A stretch of 64,000 nucleotides of DNA from assembly GCF_009712425.2 (NCBI RefSeq), contig NZ_VCJR02000001.1, forward strand, positions 1,554,001 to 1,618,000. The letters are read 5' to 3'. The DNA is from Aquisalinus luteolus. GTDB lineage: Bacteria; Pseudomonadota; Alphaproteobacteria; Caulobacterales; Parvularculaceae. The position numbers and the translations under genes are program-made. This document shows positions 26,366 through 35,538 of the stretch, piece after piece (position 1 is the stretch's first letter; each line of letters opens with the position of its first letter). The notes under the pieces were generated by a model. It was not told where the DNA came from. It was given only the letters and a program-made list of their open reading frames with translations, and did not search any database.

Positions 26366-28687
26366 CTAATCCAGAGCGGGCATCTCAAGAATCCGGGTTT
26401 CGCCACCCTTCTCAACCGCGATTCCCCGCACCGGCAAAGTCTCCCCTGTGGATAATCCACTACCGGGTAACAGGCGGGGCTCATTGGCAAAATTCACCGT
26501 CAGGGCCGTGCCATCGGCAAACTCCGTGCGCTGAACCAGCCGGTCCTCGCTGAGGAACTCAAAGCCCGTCATCTGCTGGTCCCAAAGCTCGGCGTGCAGC
26601 GGGCCCCAGACCTCGTGATAGGCTTGGATAAGCGGCATATCGCGTTTCAGGACGCTGTCATGCAGGTGGTAAAGCGGCGGGACCATATGGAGGATCTGCG
26701 TCAGGCCGATGCGGTCGCGCTGACCGACAGGCTTGAGCGAGCCGTATTCCCAGTGATGGCTGGTGATGATGCTGTCATGCAGGGCGATCTGGAACAGCGG
26801 CAGGCGGTGCCGGGGGGCATACATGGCATCCGCCACGGGTTCAGGCAGGGGCGTTGACTTGAAATAGATGTCGGGCCGCTCCGGTGGCCAGTATGTGCCG
26901 CGATAATATTCCGAGCCACGCTCGCGCATGCGCGGGTCCATCCACCCGACGGGCGGCGTCGTGATGCCATGGCCGATCACCAGGTCGCGCGAGAACAGCC
27001 AGGTGCCGTTTTCCGACGCCGTGACGAGCCCCAGATCGTTGGCGATGTACCCTATCCGGTCACGCAGCTCTGCAATGATCTCGGCCCGCCCCGTCGGGTG
27101 ATCCTCGCTGTAGTCGTTATAGGACAAGCCCGTCGCATCGACATCGATGAAGTAGCTGTTGAAGCGAGCCGCGTCGGACACCGCTTTCATCCGTGTGCGC
27201 GCATAGTCGCGAACTTCGAGCGGGTTCACATAAACACCACGCCCGGCAAAGCCCGTGACTTTCCGGCCATCTTCCCGTGTATAGGCAGCAGCCTCATAAA
27301 TTTCCTGACCCTGTTGCGCCGTCTGCCATGTGTCGACCAAGTCTTCAGGATGCGCGCTTGCATAGCTGTCATAGGTACCGACGAGATAGCCGGCGTCCTT
27401 CGCAACCTTGACGGCTTCCGGATGCCACAGCGCCTCCAGCCAGTTTGCCGTACCGATCCAGGCGGTATCGATCCCCGCCCCTTGCAATTCTTCGACCAAG
27501 CCAGAGGACAGCCCACCGCCCCAGCTGGCCGGATCAGCCATCATACCCGGGAACTCGCCCGTCAGCGCCGAGCGGGCCGCGTTGATCCACGCTTCCTGCG
27601 CAGCCGGGTCATGGCCACCGGGCAGCGAGGCTACCGGCGGTGCGATAAGCACTTCCGGCAGTACGAGATTGATGAACCGCGTCATCGTCGTCCGGCCATA
27701 GCCGGAGACATAGCCCTGCGGGCCGCGCGCTTCCTCGATCAGATCGTTGATTTCCTTTCGGTTTTCGGCAGGCACCGCGTCCCAGAGCACGGCAGAGAAT
27801 GTTCCGCTTTCATCGCGCCGCGCAGCGAAGCGCTGCACGAAGCCTTTCCAGTCGGTGATGTCACCCGGCGAAAGCGGCCCTGAGTCATGGACATAGAGAT
27901 GCGGCGCCCCGGCTAGCTTCGCTATGTCCGGGTTGTCAGCCGCTTTCTGCGCCAGCGTGCGGAAATGGTTCGTGCCCTCGAGATAGTCGCGAAAATATTT
28001 AGCGCCGATTACCGGATCGGCTGGCCCAAGCGCGATGCGAACGGTGTAGGGCTCATCGAGGTTGAACCGGGTGAAAGTCTGTCGTGCACCGACACTCAGC
28101 CGCCCGTCTTCATTGGCAAGGATCAGGTTGGCATCGAGCGGCGTCTGCAGGATATAGCTGGCAGAGATATCGCCTGCCAATGCCGTCCAGAAAGGCAGGG
28201 AGAGTTCCGAGCCGTCCATCTGTCCACGACGCGAGATCAGGAAATCAGCCCACTGAGCGTCATCGGCCTCAACCAGACGCCCCTCACCGAAAACCGGCAG
28301 GGCATAAGACTGGCCCAAATCTGCCGGGCTCCGCGGCCAGTCAAGGGCACTCGTCTCGCTAGCCGAGATGGATACCAGCAGGACATCCCCGTCGAGAGAT
28401 GCTGTTACCTGATAGGCCTGCCCTTCAATTGAGAGACGCCAATGATAACCGCTGGCGCTCTCTTCCATCCTGAAAACCTGGCCATCTGGAAAGGCGGCTT
28501 CGGCAACATCGAACAAGTCGCTAGCCTGAATTGCCCCTTTGACGGCGAGGGTTTCAGTATCGATTTCAAACCGGGCGTCGGGGCTGACGAGACCTACAGT
28601 CTCGGCGCTTGCTGTCGTCAAGGACAGCAGGACCGCAACCAACCCGGCCAGAAAATGTGGCGCTATTACTCTCCCTGCGCCAGCCAT
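26366..28687 (-). CDS. Secreted glycoside-hydrolase-like protein
   Basis: Large exported protein of 773 residues. The ATG at 28687 overlaps the ubiK stop (TGATG); a GTG at 28690 is also in frame. The signal peptide runs through LAGLVAVLLSLTTASA. The middle looks like a TIM-barrel glycosidase with acidic candidates in SYFIDVDATG and ASENGTW, resembling the GH101/GH129 endo-alpha-galactosaminidase type. I could not settle the family. A beta-rich N-terminal domain and a C-terminal small domain (TVNFANEPRLLPG) flank it. Role in glycan or mucin use is a guess. Confidence 0.6.
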   Translation of the reverse strand: MAGAGRVIAPHFLAGLVAVLLSLTTASAETVGLVSPDARFEIDTETLAVKGAIQASDLFDVAEAAFPDGQVFRMEESASGYHWRLSIEGQAYQVTASLDGDVLLVSISASETSALDWPRSPADLGQSYALPVFGEGRLVEADDAQWADFLISRRGQMDGSELSLPFWTALAGDISASYILQTPLDANLILANEDGRLSVGARQTFTRFNLDEPYTVRIALGPADPVIGAKYFRDYLEGTNHFRTLAQKAADNPDIAKLAGAPHLYVHDSGPLSPGDITDWKGFVQRFAARRDESGTFSAVLWDAVPAENRKEINDLIEEARGPQGYVSGYGRTTMTRFINLVLPEVLIAPPVASLPGGHDPAAQEAWINAARSALTGEFPGMMADPASWGGGLSSGLVEELQGAGIDTAWIGTANWLEALWHPEAVKVAKDAGYLVGTYDSYASAHPEDLVDTWQTAQQGQEIYEAAAYTREDGRKVTGFAGRGVYVNPLEVRDYARTRMKAVSDAARFNSYFIDVDATGLSYNDYSEDHPTGRAEIIAELRDRIGYIANDLGLVTASENGTWLFSRDLVIGHGITTPPVGWMDPRMRERGSEYYRGTYWPPERPDIYFKSTPLPEPVADAMYAPRHRLPLFQIALHDSIITSHHWEYGSLKPVGQRDRIGLTQILHMVPPLYHLHDSVLKRDMPLIQAYHEVWGPLHAELWDQQMTGFEFLSEDRLVQRTEFADGTALTVNFANEPRLLPGSGLSTGETLPVRGIAVEKGGETRILEMPALD

Positions 28688-28938
28688 CACTTGGCGTCGA
28701 GCTTGGCTTCCAGTGTCTCGATGCGCTGTTTGAGATTAGCGTTCTCTTCCATCGCCTTTACTGCCATCTCGCGCACGGCCTCGAATTCCTCGCGCTGGAC
28801 GAGATCACTGTCGGCGAGGAATTTCTGCACCTGGCTGCGGAACATGGTCTCCGCTTCCTGGCGCATGCCGTCCGCGGCACCGGCGGCCTCGGTCATGGCT
28901 TTGGCGAAATGTTCGAAAAACGGGTTCGACGTCTGCAT
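28687..28938 (-). CDS. ubiK: UbiK-type accessory factor (BMFP family)
   Basis: An 83-residue coiled-coil protein of the membrane fusogenic/UbiK family that assists ubiquinone biosynthesis in proteobacteria. It starts MQTSNPFFEHFAKAM and ends with a leucine-rich coiled coil (NLKQRIETLEAKLDAK), both standard. An AAGGAG site precedes the ATG. The downstream glycosidase-like gene overlaps its stop by one base. Confidence 0.85.
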   Translation of the reverse strand: MQTSNPFFEHFAKAMTEAAGAADGMRQEAETMFRSQVQKFLADSDLVQREEFEAVREMAVKAMEENANLKQRIETLEAKLDAK

Positions 28939-28996
28939 GGCAATCTCCTTTTGCAGGGAAAGTAGGCCGATACGCCGCTATCTGCAAACCTCCCTG

Positions 28997-29497
28997 CTAC
29001 TGTGCCGCAGCAAGCTCCGGGCGCCCTTCCAGCCATTGCACGTCCTGGCCGTACATGGTCACCGTCGAAATCGCCATCTTGGCAGAGCCGTCGACCGGCT
29101 TCCTCGAATAGGCCACATAGAGCAGCGTGTCATTCACCGGGTCATAGATTCGGCGCACCGAGATGACCTTGAAGATCAGGCTAGCCTTCTGGTCGAAAAC
29201 ACGCTCGCCATGCTTGCCCATGTCGATATCGCCGATGACCAGCGGCCCGGTCTGGCGGCAGGCGATGGAGGCGTTCGACGGGTCCTCGAACCAGTTACCC
29301 TTGGAAACACGGTCCCAGAAACCACGGTCGAAATGGCTCAAATGGCAGGTTACGCCCTCGACCTTGGGGTCTTTCAGCGCCTCGACCTTGATCTCGTTGC
29401 CGAGCCAGTCATTCTTGAATTCGCCGACCTCCTGCTCACCGCCGCCACAGGCGGCCAAGAGAAAGCAGACAGCTAAAACGCACGAGAATCTTGTCAT
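28997..29497 (-). CDS. creA: CreA family lipoprotein
   Basis: A 166-residue exported protein of the CreA family (function unknown; in E. coli it is beside creBCD). Signal peptide with lipobox LLAACGGG near residue 17; family features GEFKNDWLGNEIKVEALKDP, GVTCHLSHFDRG and NASIACRQTGP, the latter two with the conserved cysteines. It is divergent from lgt across about 100 bases. Confidence 0.88.
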   Translation of the reverse strand: MTRFSCVLAVCFLLAACGGGEQEVGEFKNDWLGNEIKVEALKDPKVEGVTCHLSHFDRGFWDRVSKGNWFEDPSNASIACRQTGPLVIGDIDMGKHGERVFDQKASLIFKVISVRRIYDPVNDTLLYVAYSRKPVDGSAKMAISTVTMYGQDVQWLEGRPELAAAQ

Positions 29498-29597
29498 AAA
29501 TCTTTTCCTGAACGGGGCTAAGGCCTAACAGTCCTGTAATTGGGTAAGTTCGCAGTCTGCGCAAGGGTGACAGGGCGATCAGGCGGGATTAGAAGGA

Positions 29598-30617
29598 ATG
29601 ATGATGAGCTTGCTGGCAGCGTTCGCGCTTGAAATTCCCTATCCGGACATCGATCCGGTGTTCTTCAGCATCGGCCCCCTGCCGATCCGCTGGTACGCGC
29701 TGGCCTATATCACCGGCATCGTGCTCGGCTGGATCTATGCCGTGCGCCTGTTGAAACGCGACACACTCTGGCAAGGGCCGCACGCGCAGAGCGCGCCGAT
29801 GAGCCGGGAAATGCTCGACGATCTCATCTTCTGGGTCACGATCGGCATCATCCTCGGCGGTCGCCTCGGCTATGTCCTGTTCTACAAGCCGGCCTTGATC
29901 ATCGCGCCGTGGGAACAGATCATAGGGTTCATCTACCTCCCGCCGGCGATCATGCTGTGGCAGGGCGGCATGTCCTTCCATGGCGGCATGCTGGGCGTCA
30001 CCATTGCAGGCTTCTTCTTTGCCCGACGCCACGGCCTGAAATTTTTCTCCGTTGCCGACCTTTTTGCGGTTGCCGCACCTCTCGGTCTGTTCTTCGGGCG
30101 CATCGCCAACTTCATCAATGGCGAGCTTTATGGCCGTCCGACCGATGCGCCCTGGGCCATGGTCTTTCCGACTGACCCGCTGCAGGCCGCGAGGCACCCG
30201 AGCCAACTCTATGAAGCGTTCCTCGAAGGCATCGTCCTTTTTGCCATTCTTGCCGTCGGCATCTGGACCTTCCGCATCCTGCGCAAGCCGGGCGTGGCGA
30301 CCGGCATCTTCCTCGCGGGCTATGGCCTGTCACGCATCATCGTGGAGTTCTTCCGCGAGCCCGATGCCCACATGCCTGACTTTCCACTTGGCATCACCAT
30401 GGGGATGATCCTGTCCCTGCCGATGGTCATGCTCGGCGCATGGCTGATCTGGCAAGGCTGGAACGGCAAGCTTGCCGGAACGCTCGGCAAACACACATCC
30501 TCCAAGACGCAGCAGTCGAAATCCGCCTCGGCAAGCTTGAATGACAAGCCTGCAGAAAAGGCACCGGCTGCAGATACCGACACGCCGAAAACCGACCAGC
30601 CAATTAGCAAGGCCTGA
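29598..30617 (+). CDS. lgt: Prolipoprotein diacylglyceryl transferase
   Basis: Inner-membrane enzyme that attaches diacylglycerol to lipoprotein cysteines, the first step of lipoprotein maturation. The 339 residues carry several membrane helices and the Lgt signature GRIANFINGELYGRPTD, with the catalytic-region YALAYITGI and GGRLGYVLFY. The C-terminal 50 residues are a hydrophilic Lys/Ser/Ala-rich tail, longer than usual. The next gene starts at the last base of its stop codon (TGATG), so they are coupled. It complements the Lol system encoded at 3.8-5.8 kb. Confidence 0.95.
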   Translation: MMMSLLAAFALEIPYPDIDPVFFSIGPLPIRWYALAYITGIVLGWIYAVRLLKRDTLWQGPHAQSAPMSREMLDDLIFWVTIGIILGGRLGYVLFYKPALIIAPWEQIIGFIYLPPAIMLWQGGMSFHGGMLGVTIAGFFFARRHGLKFFSVADLFAVAAPLGLFFGRIANFINGELYGRPTDAPWAMVFPTDPLQAARHPSQLYEAFLEGIVLFAILAVGIWTFRILRKPGVATGIFLAGYGLSRIIVEFFREPDAHMPDFPLGITMGMILSLPMVMLGAWLIWQGWNGKLAGTLGKHTSSKTQQSKSASASLNDKPAEKAPAADTDTPKTDQPISKA

Positions 30618-31753
30618 TGACAGACCCGAAAAAACAGGAAGACCGGGGCCCGACCCCGCTTGAAGAGATTCTTGTGCGCCTGATCGAGGATCACGGCCCC
30701 ATCCGCGTCAGCGACTACATGGCCGATGTTCTCGGCCATCCGCAGCATGGCTATTACATGACCCAGACCGCCTTTGGGCAAGATGGCGACTACATAACTG
30801 CCCCTGAAATCAACCAGGTTTTCGGCGAGCTGATCGGCGCATGGCTGGTACAGGCCTGGGAAGATATCGGCGCGCCGTCCTTCTTCAACCTGATCGAACT
30901 GGGCCCGGGCCGCGGCACGCTGATGGCCGATATTCTGCGCACGGCGAAAAAAGTGAAGCCGAAGTTCCTCGATGCTGCCGGCATCTACATGGTCGAAACG
31001 TCGGGCCGCCAGCGCTATCAGCAGCAGCGCAAGCTGCATGAAACCGGTCTCGACATCACCTGGGCGGCGGACATTTCGGATATCCCCCTCGCCCCGACTC
31101 TGATCGTCGCCAACGAGTTCTTCGATTGCATGCCGATCCGGCAATTCGTGCGCACAGCCACCCAGAATGAGTCCTGCTGGCGCGAACGGCTGGTCGATGT
31201 CAGCCGTGACGACAACAATCGCCCACGCCTGCATTTCACCCTGTCAAAGGAACTACACGAGACGCCCCGCGGCGCGCCGGACTTCTCCAAGCCAGAGGAT
31301 ATTTTCGAGATCAGTGACGACGCTCGCGATGTGATCGAGGATATTGCCGGGCGCTTCGCCAATCACAAGGGCCGTGCCCTGATCATCGACTATGGCCATA
31401 CACGCAGCGGCTTTGGCGATACGCTGCAGGCAATGCAGGCCCATCACTACTGGCCGGTCCTGAGTTCTCCGGGAGAGGCCGATGTGACCGCCCATGTCGA
31501 TTTCGAGGCGCTCTCGCGCGAAGGGCTTGCCCGAGGGCTGGAGGCACACGGCACAATTGAACAGGGCCTGTTCCTTGGCCGTCTTGGCATCGAACAGCGC
31601 GCCCGCAAATTGCTGGAAAATATTATCGAGATCGAACGACCAGCCTTCGAAAATGGTGTACGTCGTCTCGTCGAGCCGGACCAGATGGGCACGATGTTCA
31701 AGGTGCTCTGCCTGTCCTCGCCCGGGCTGACGACGCCCGCGGGCTTTGAATAG
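30617..31753 (+). CDS. MidA/NDUFAF7-type methyltransferase
   Basis: SAM-dependent methyltransferase of 378 residues related to MidA/NDUFAF7, which in mitochondria methylates a complex I subunit. The conserved N-terminus HPQHGYYMTQTAFGQDGDYI, the SAM loop LIELGPGRGTLMADILRT and ANEFFDCMPIRQF are family marks. It overlaps lgt by one base and precedes pgeF, an arrangement frequent in alphaproteobacteria. Whether it acts on respiratory complex I here is inference. Confidence 0.9.
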   Translation: MTDPKKQEDRGPTPLEEILVRLIEDHGPIRVSDYMADVLGHPQHGYYMTQTAFGQDGDYITAPEINQVFGELIGAWLVQAWEDIGAPSFFNLIELGPGRGTLMADILRTAKKVKPKFLDAAGIYMVETSGRQRYQQQRKLHETGLDITWAADISDIPLAPTLIVANEFFDCMPIRQFVRTATQNESCWRERLVDVSRDDNNRPRLHFTLSKELHETPRGAPDFSKPEDIFEISDDARDVIEDIAGRFANHKGRALIIDYGHTRSGFGDTLQAMQAHHYWPVLSSPGEADVTAHVDFEALSREGLARGLEAHGTIEQGLFLGRLGIEQRARKLLENIIEIERPAFENGVRRLVEPDQMGTMFKVLCLSSPGLTTPAGFE

Positions 31754-31763
31754 CGGTCGCGCA

Positions 31764-32519
31764 ATGGCACCGCCCTTCCTGACCTCTCCGCACATGAATG
31801 CCCGCCACGGGTTTTTCGGACGCGCAGGGGGCGTTTCCACTGGCATTTTCGAAAGCCTGAATTGTGGCCCCGGCTCCTCCGATGATTCTGCCAATGTCAG
31901 CGAAAACCGCCGACTGTGCGCCGCTGCGCTGGAAGCCGATGCCCTGTTCACAGGCTATCAGATCCATTCTGCCGAGGCGGTCTTTGTCGAGAAGGCCGAC
32001 CAGTCACAGCCCAAAGCCGATGCACTCGTCACGACGACACCCGGCCTTGCCCTTGGCATCCTGACCGCCGATTGCATCCCTGTCCTGTTTCATGACCAGC
32101 GAGCTGGCGTCATCGGGGCCGCCCATGCCGGCTGGCGCGGAGCTCTCGGCGGGATCCTCGAGTCATGTGTCAGCCTGATGCAGCTGCACGGCGCGACGCC
32201 GGCAAACATTCGTGCCGCTATCGGACCGTGCCTGCGCCCGCCGCATTTTCAGGTCGGCGATGACCTTGTTAGCGCTTTCATCGAGAAATATCCCGTCAGC
32301 ACACGGTTTTTTACCCCTGAAGAAAATAACGGAAAATACCAGTGCGACCTGACGGCATTTGCCACATGGCGTCTGTGCGAGCAGGGGCTCGAAGCCGCAA
32401 ACATCGTCGATACCGGCGACAATACACTGGCCGACCCTGAAAGATATTTCAGCTATCGCCATTCCAGACAGGCTGGTCATGCGGACTATGGACGGAACCT
32501 GTCTGCAATCGTGCTTTGA
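31764..32519 (+). CDS. pgeF: Peptidoglycan editing factor PgeF (YfiH, laccase-fold)
   Basis: Copper/zinc laccase-fold protein of the YfiH family that removes misincorporated residues from peptidoglycan precursors and may act on purine nucleosides. 251 residues from the ATG at 31764; a TTG at 31746 would overlap the previous gene. The metal ligands lie in YQIHSAEAVF, TADCIPVLF and AAHAGWRGALGG. It follows the MidA-type gene by ten bases. A weak hairpin with arms near 32574 and 32600 lies after its end. Confidence 0.92.
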   Translation: MAPPFLTSPHMNARHGFFGRAGGVSTGIFESLNCGPGSSDDSANVSENRRLCAAALEADALFTGYQIHSAEAVFVEKADQSQPKADALVTTTPGLALGILTADCIPVLFHDQRAGVIGAAHAGWRGALGGILESCVSLMQLHGATPANIRAAIGPCLRPPHFQVGDDLVSAFIEKYPVSTRFFTPEENNGKYQCDLTAFATWRLCEQGLEAANIVDTGDNTLADPERYFSYRHSRQAGHADYGRNLSAIVL

Positions 32520-32644
32520 AAACCACCCGCCAAAATATTTTAAGGAACTGCGGCTATCAGTGGTTGCCTCGGGTTTAAAAAAACGTCACAAACCCGGTGA
32601 CGACGAAAGAACGGGATCAGGCGTGCATGGGGCGACGCCGCTTG

Positions 32645-32664
32645 GACCGTCCAGCGGGACGGTC
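32645..32664 (+). promoter_or_regulatory. Perfect hairpin in the prs leader
   Basis: GACCGTCC (32645-32652) and GGACGGTC (32657-32664) form an eight-pair stem with a four-base loop, 40 bases before the prs start. There is no U-tract, so it is not a classic terminator; it may be an mRNA 5' structure. Function unproven. Confidence 0.5.
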
Positions 32665-32704
32665 GGACTGATATTTCCACACCCAGCGGGACACGGGTAA
32701 CGTC

Positions 32705-33649
32705 ATGAAAATTCTCTCCGGCAATGGCAATCTGACCCTGGCGAAAGACATTGCGAAAGTCCTTCACGTCAACCTGACCGAAGCCGAGATAAAGACCTTC
32801 GCTGATGGCGAAGTTTTCGTGGAAATTCATGAAAACGTGCGCGGCGAAGACGTCTTCGTTATCCAATCGACTTCCAAGCCCGCGAACGACAACCTGATGG
32901 AACTGCTGATCACCATCGATGCCCTGTCGCGCGCCTCGGCGAGCCGGGTGACGGCGGTACTGCCATATTTCGGATATGCCCGCCAAGACCGCAAGGCCGG
33001 TCCGCGCACGCCGATCTCGGCCAAGCTGGTAGCAAACCTCATCACCACGGCAGGTGCCGACCGTGTACTGACGGTCGATCTCCACGCAGGCCAGATCCAG
33101 GGCTTCTTCGACATCCCGACCGACAACCTCTATGCGGTCAAGGAAATGGAAAACCATATCCGCGCGAACTATCCGGTCGATTCAGACAGGGTCTGCGTCG
33201 TCTCGCCGGATGTCGGCGGCGTCGTGCGCGCCCGCAGCCTTGCCAAGCGCCTCGGCAATGTGCCGCTCGCCATCGTCGACAAGCGCCGCCAGCGTGCCGG
33301 TGTTTCCGAAGTCATGCACATCATCGGTGAAGTGAAGGGCATGCACTGCATCCTGTTCGACGACATCGTCGATTCAGGCGGTACACTCGTCAACGCGGCC
33401 GAAAAGCTGATGGAAGAAGGTGCCAGCTCCGTTGCTGCCTATGTCACTCACGGCGTGCTCTCCGGTGAAGCCGTGTCCCGTATCGAGAACGCCAAAGGTC
33501 TTGAGCGGCTGGTCGTCAGCGACTCGATCGAAGCGACAGAGGCTGTCCGGAACAGCAAGAAGGTCGAACAGGTCTCGATCAACAAGCTGCTTGGCGAAGC
33601 CATCCGCCGCATCGCCAACGAGGAAAGCGTCTCCAGCCTGTTCGACTGA
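32705..33649 (+). CDS. prs: Ribose-phosphate pyrophosphokinase
   Basis: Makes PRPP for nucleotide, His and Trp synthesis. The 314 residues begin [17 protein letters not shown] and contain [20 protein letters not shown], the [15 protein letters not shown] metal region and the PRPP loop [15 protein letters not shown]. The leader upstream (32520-32704) contains a strong hairpin. A bidirectional terminator follows its stop. Confidence 0.97.
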   Translation: MKILSGNGNLTLAKDIAKVLHVNLTEAEIKTFADGEVFVEIHENVRGEDVFVIQSTSKPANDNLMELLITIDALSRASASRVTAVLPYFGYARQDRKAGPRTPISAKLVANLITTAGADRVLTVDLHAGQIQGFFDIPTDNLYAVKEMENHIRANYPVDSDRVCVVSPDVGGVVRARSLAKRLGNVPLAIVDKRRQRAGVSEVMHIIGEVKGMHCILFDDIVDSGGTLVNAAEKLMEEGASSVAAYVTHGVLSGEAVSRIENAKGLERLVVSDSIEATEAVRNSKKVEQVSINKLLGEAIRRIANEESVSSLFD

Positions 33650-33675
33650 TCGGCGCTGTGAACAAACCAGAATCA

Positions 33676-33703
33676 AAAAGCCCGGCCATTGAGCCGGGCT
33701 TTT
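33676..33703. terminator. Bidirectional rho-independent terminator (prs / DUF4167)
   Basis: AAAAGCCCGGC (33676-33686) pairs with GCCGGGCTTTT (33693-33703): an 11-pair stem, six-base loop, with A-tract on one side and U-tract on the other. It lies between convergent prs and the DUF4167 gene and can serve both. Confidence 0.9.
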
Positions 33704-33736
33704 CAGTATCAGTAATTGAGTGATCTGTCGTGCGAC

Positions 33737-34330
33737 CTACTCGGCAGCAACTTCGGCCACCTTGCCTTCGTCACCGGACTGATCATTGCCATTGTCGTCG
33801 CTGTCCGAAGACGATTTGCGCGATGTCCGGCGAGTACGGCGGCGGCGCGGTTTTTCTTCGCCCTCACCTTCACCGCTATCGCTATCGGCGCTCTGGTCGC
33901 TCTTGTCCTCTCCAGAATCCTCTGAAGACTTGTCCTCGGCAGTCTTGTCGCTGGAATGGTCGTTCTCGGACTTGTCCCTGCGCGAAGACCTGCTTGATCT
34001 CTTGGCCTTGCTTTCACCATCATCGCTATCATCGTCATTGCTGACGGATGGCTGAGGCTCGTCGGACGGGTCATTCTGCTGGTTCTGTTGCTGCGGAGGC
34101 TGCATTGCCTTCATCACACGGAAGTAATGCTCTGCATGCTGAAGCAAGCTTTCCGCGCGCACCCGGTCGCCGGCGGATGCCGCGTCGCGGGCCAGTGTCT
34201 GGTACTTGTCGTGGATCTGGAGAGCCGTCCCGCGAATCTTGACTTCAGGTCCGGTGGAATCAAGAGCCCGGTTTACGTTGGGGCTCTGACGGCGCCGCTG
34301 GTTACGGCCGCGCTTCATGTTCTGCGCCAT
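33737..34330 (-). CDS. DUF4167 domain protein
   Basis: A 197-residue protein with a conserved basic N-terminus (MAQNMKRGRNQRRRQSPN and RGTALQIHDKYQTLARDA) and a long disordered Ser/Asp/Glu/Lys-rich tail. DUF4167 is typical of alphaproteobacteria and usually sits near prmC-prfA; RNA or nucleoid contact is suggested only by its charge. Here it is separated from prmC by aguAB. The family assignment is good, the function unknown. Confidence 0.85.
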   Translation of the reverse strand: MAQNMKRGRNQRRRQSPNVNRALDSTGPEVKIRGTALQIHDKYQTLARDAASAGDRVRAESLLQHAEHYFRVMKAMQPPQQQNQQNDPSDEPQPSVSNDDDSDDGESKAKRSSRSSRRDKSENDHSSDKTAEDKSSEDSGEDKSDQSADSDSGEGEGEEKPRRRRTRRTSRKSSSDSDDNGNDQSGDEGKVAEVAAE

Positions 34331-34676
34331 AAGGTAGTATCACCCTTTTTTACTGATCTTGTTTGAATAATGTTAGCTGCTTTCGCTTGCCGGGATACGC
34401 AAGCACAGCGGCTTGGATCCTCGTCTGGCCAAAAGGATTATGTCCCCGCGCGGATCGTATCCGCCATTTTCTCAGGCTATGCCCCTTACGGTCTTACCGT
34501 GCTGATTGATCTTGTCCTGTTGTCATCGCTCGGTTCAGCAAATGACGATAAAGTTGTGGGATCTGAGATCAAAAAGCAGTCTGAAAAACCCGTTTTCAGT
34601 TCTGTTACTTAGCATAATAACGATGTTATTCGTTAATTCAAACCCTTTTTTCGCGCCAATCGGCCCGGTTCTGGCC
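34331..34676. other. 346-base intergenic region, AT-rich, no gene seen
   Basis: No supported gene. It holds the promoter region of the DUF4167 gene and the 3' end of aguB. A 7-pair hairpin (CTGAAAA 34581-34587 with TTTTCAG 34593-34599), followed on the minus strand by a T-run, may terminate aguB transcription. A 6-3-6 palindrome AATAAC-GAT-GTTATT lies at 34616-34630. Confidence 0.5.
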
Positions 34677-35522
34677 TTATGCCTGGCTTATGACGCCATA
34701 AAGTTCGGGCCTGCGGTCGCGGAAAAAGCCGAAAGCAGCTCTCGCACGCTCCATTTCGTCGAAATCGACCTCAGCCATGGTGAAACCCGTCTCGGTGCGG
34801 TTCAGTTCCGCCATGATGTCACCACGGTGATTCGCGATGAAGGATGTGCCGTAGAAAACCTGGCCCTCTTCGTCGCCGACCCGGTTCGCCGCCGCGACCG
34901 GCACGACGTTGGAGACCGCATGACCGATCATCGCCCGGCGCCATGGCGCGGAAGTGTCGAGATCCGGCTCCTCCGGCTCGGTGCCGATGGCGGTCGGATA
35001 GAGCAGCACCTGGGCGCCCATCAGCATCATCGCGCGGGCTGTCTCCGGAAACCACTGGTCCCAGCAGATGCCGACGCCGAGGCGGCCATGGCGCGTGTTC
35101 CATACCTTGAAACCGGTATTGCCCGGGCGGAAATAGAATTTCTCCTCATAGCCCGGCCCGTCGGGAATATGGCTCTTGCGGTAAATACCGGGGGTAGACC
35201 CGTCCGCATCCGCCATGACGAGAGAATTGTAGTAATGCGGCCCGTCCTTCTCATAAATCGACAGAGGCAGCGCCACGCCCAGTTCACCGGCGAGCGGGGC
35301 CAGCTGCGTGACCACGGGATGCTCCTGCCACGGATAGGCGGAGGCGAAGAACTCGTCCTTTTCTACCTTGCAAAAGTACGGCCCCTGAAACAGTTCCGGC
35401 GGCAGGATGATCTCCGCCCCGGCATCGGCAGCCTGTTTCACCAAATCGGCCACGAGGTCGATATTGGCCTGCATGTCATCGCCGAACGGCGCCTGGAGAA
35501 CGGCAATCTTCTTTACGGTCAT
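34677..35522 (-). CDS. aguB: N-carbamoylputrescine amidase
   Basis: Second enzyme of the agmatine route to putrescine, hydrolysing N-carbamoylputrescine. The 281-residue nitrilase-superfamily product has the triad in ILPPELFQGPYF (Glu), YRKSHIPDGPGY (Lys) and GVGICWDQWFPE (Cys). It follows aguA by 16 bases, making the pathway assignment strong. The gene order aguA-aguB suggests one transcript. Confidence 0.94.
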   Translation of the reverse strand: MTVKKIAVLQAPFGDDMQANIDLVADLVKQAADAGAEIILPPELFQGPYFCKVEKDEFFASAYPWQEHPVVTQLAPLAGELGVALPLSIYEKDGPHYYNSLVMADADGSTPGIYRKSHIPDGPGYEEKFYFRPGNTGFKVWNTRHGRLGVGICWDQWFPETARAMMLMGAQVLLYPTAIGTEPEEPDLDTSAPWRRAMIGHAVSNVVPVAAANRVGDEEGQVFYGTSFIANHRGDIMAELNRTETGFTMAEVDFDEMERARAAFGFFRDRRPELYGVISQA

Positions 35523-35538
35523 CCGTGTACCTCTTTAT

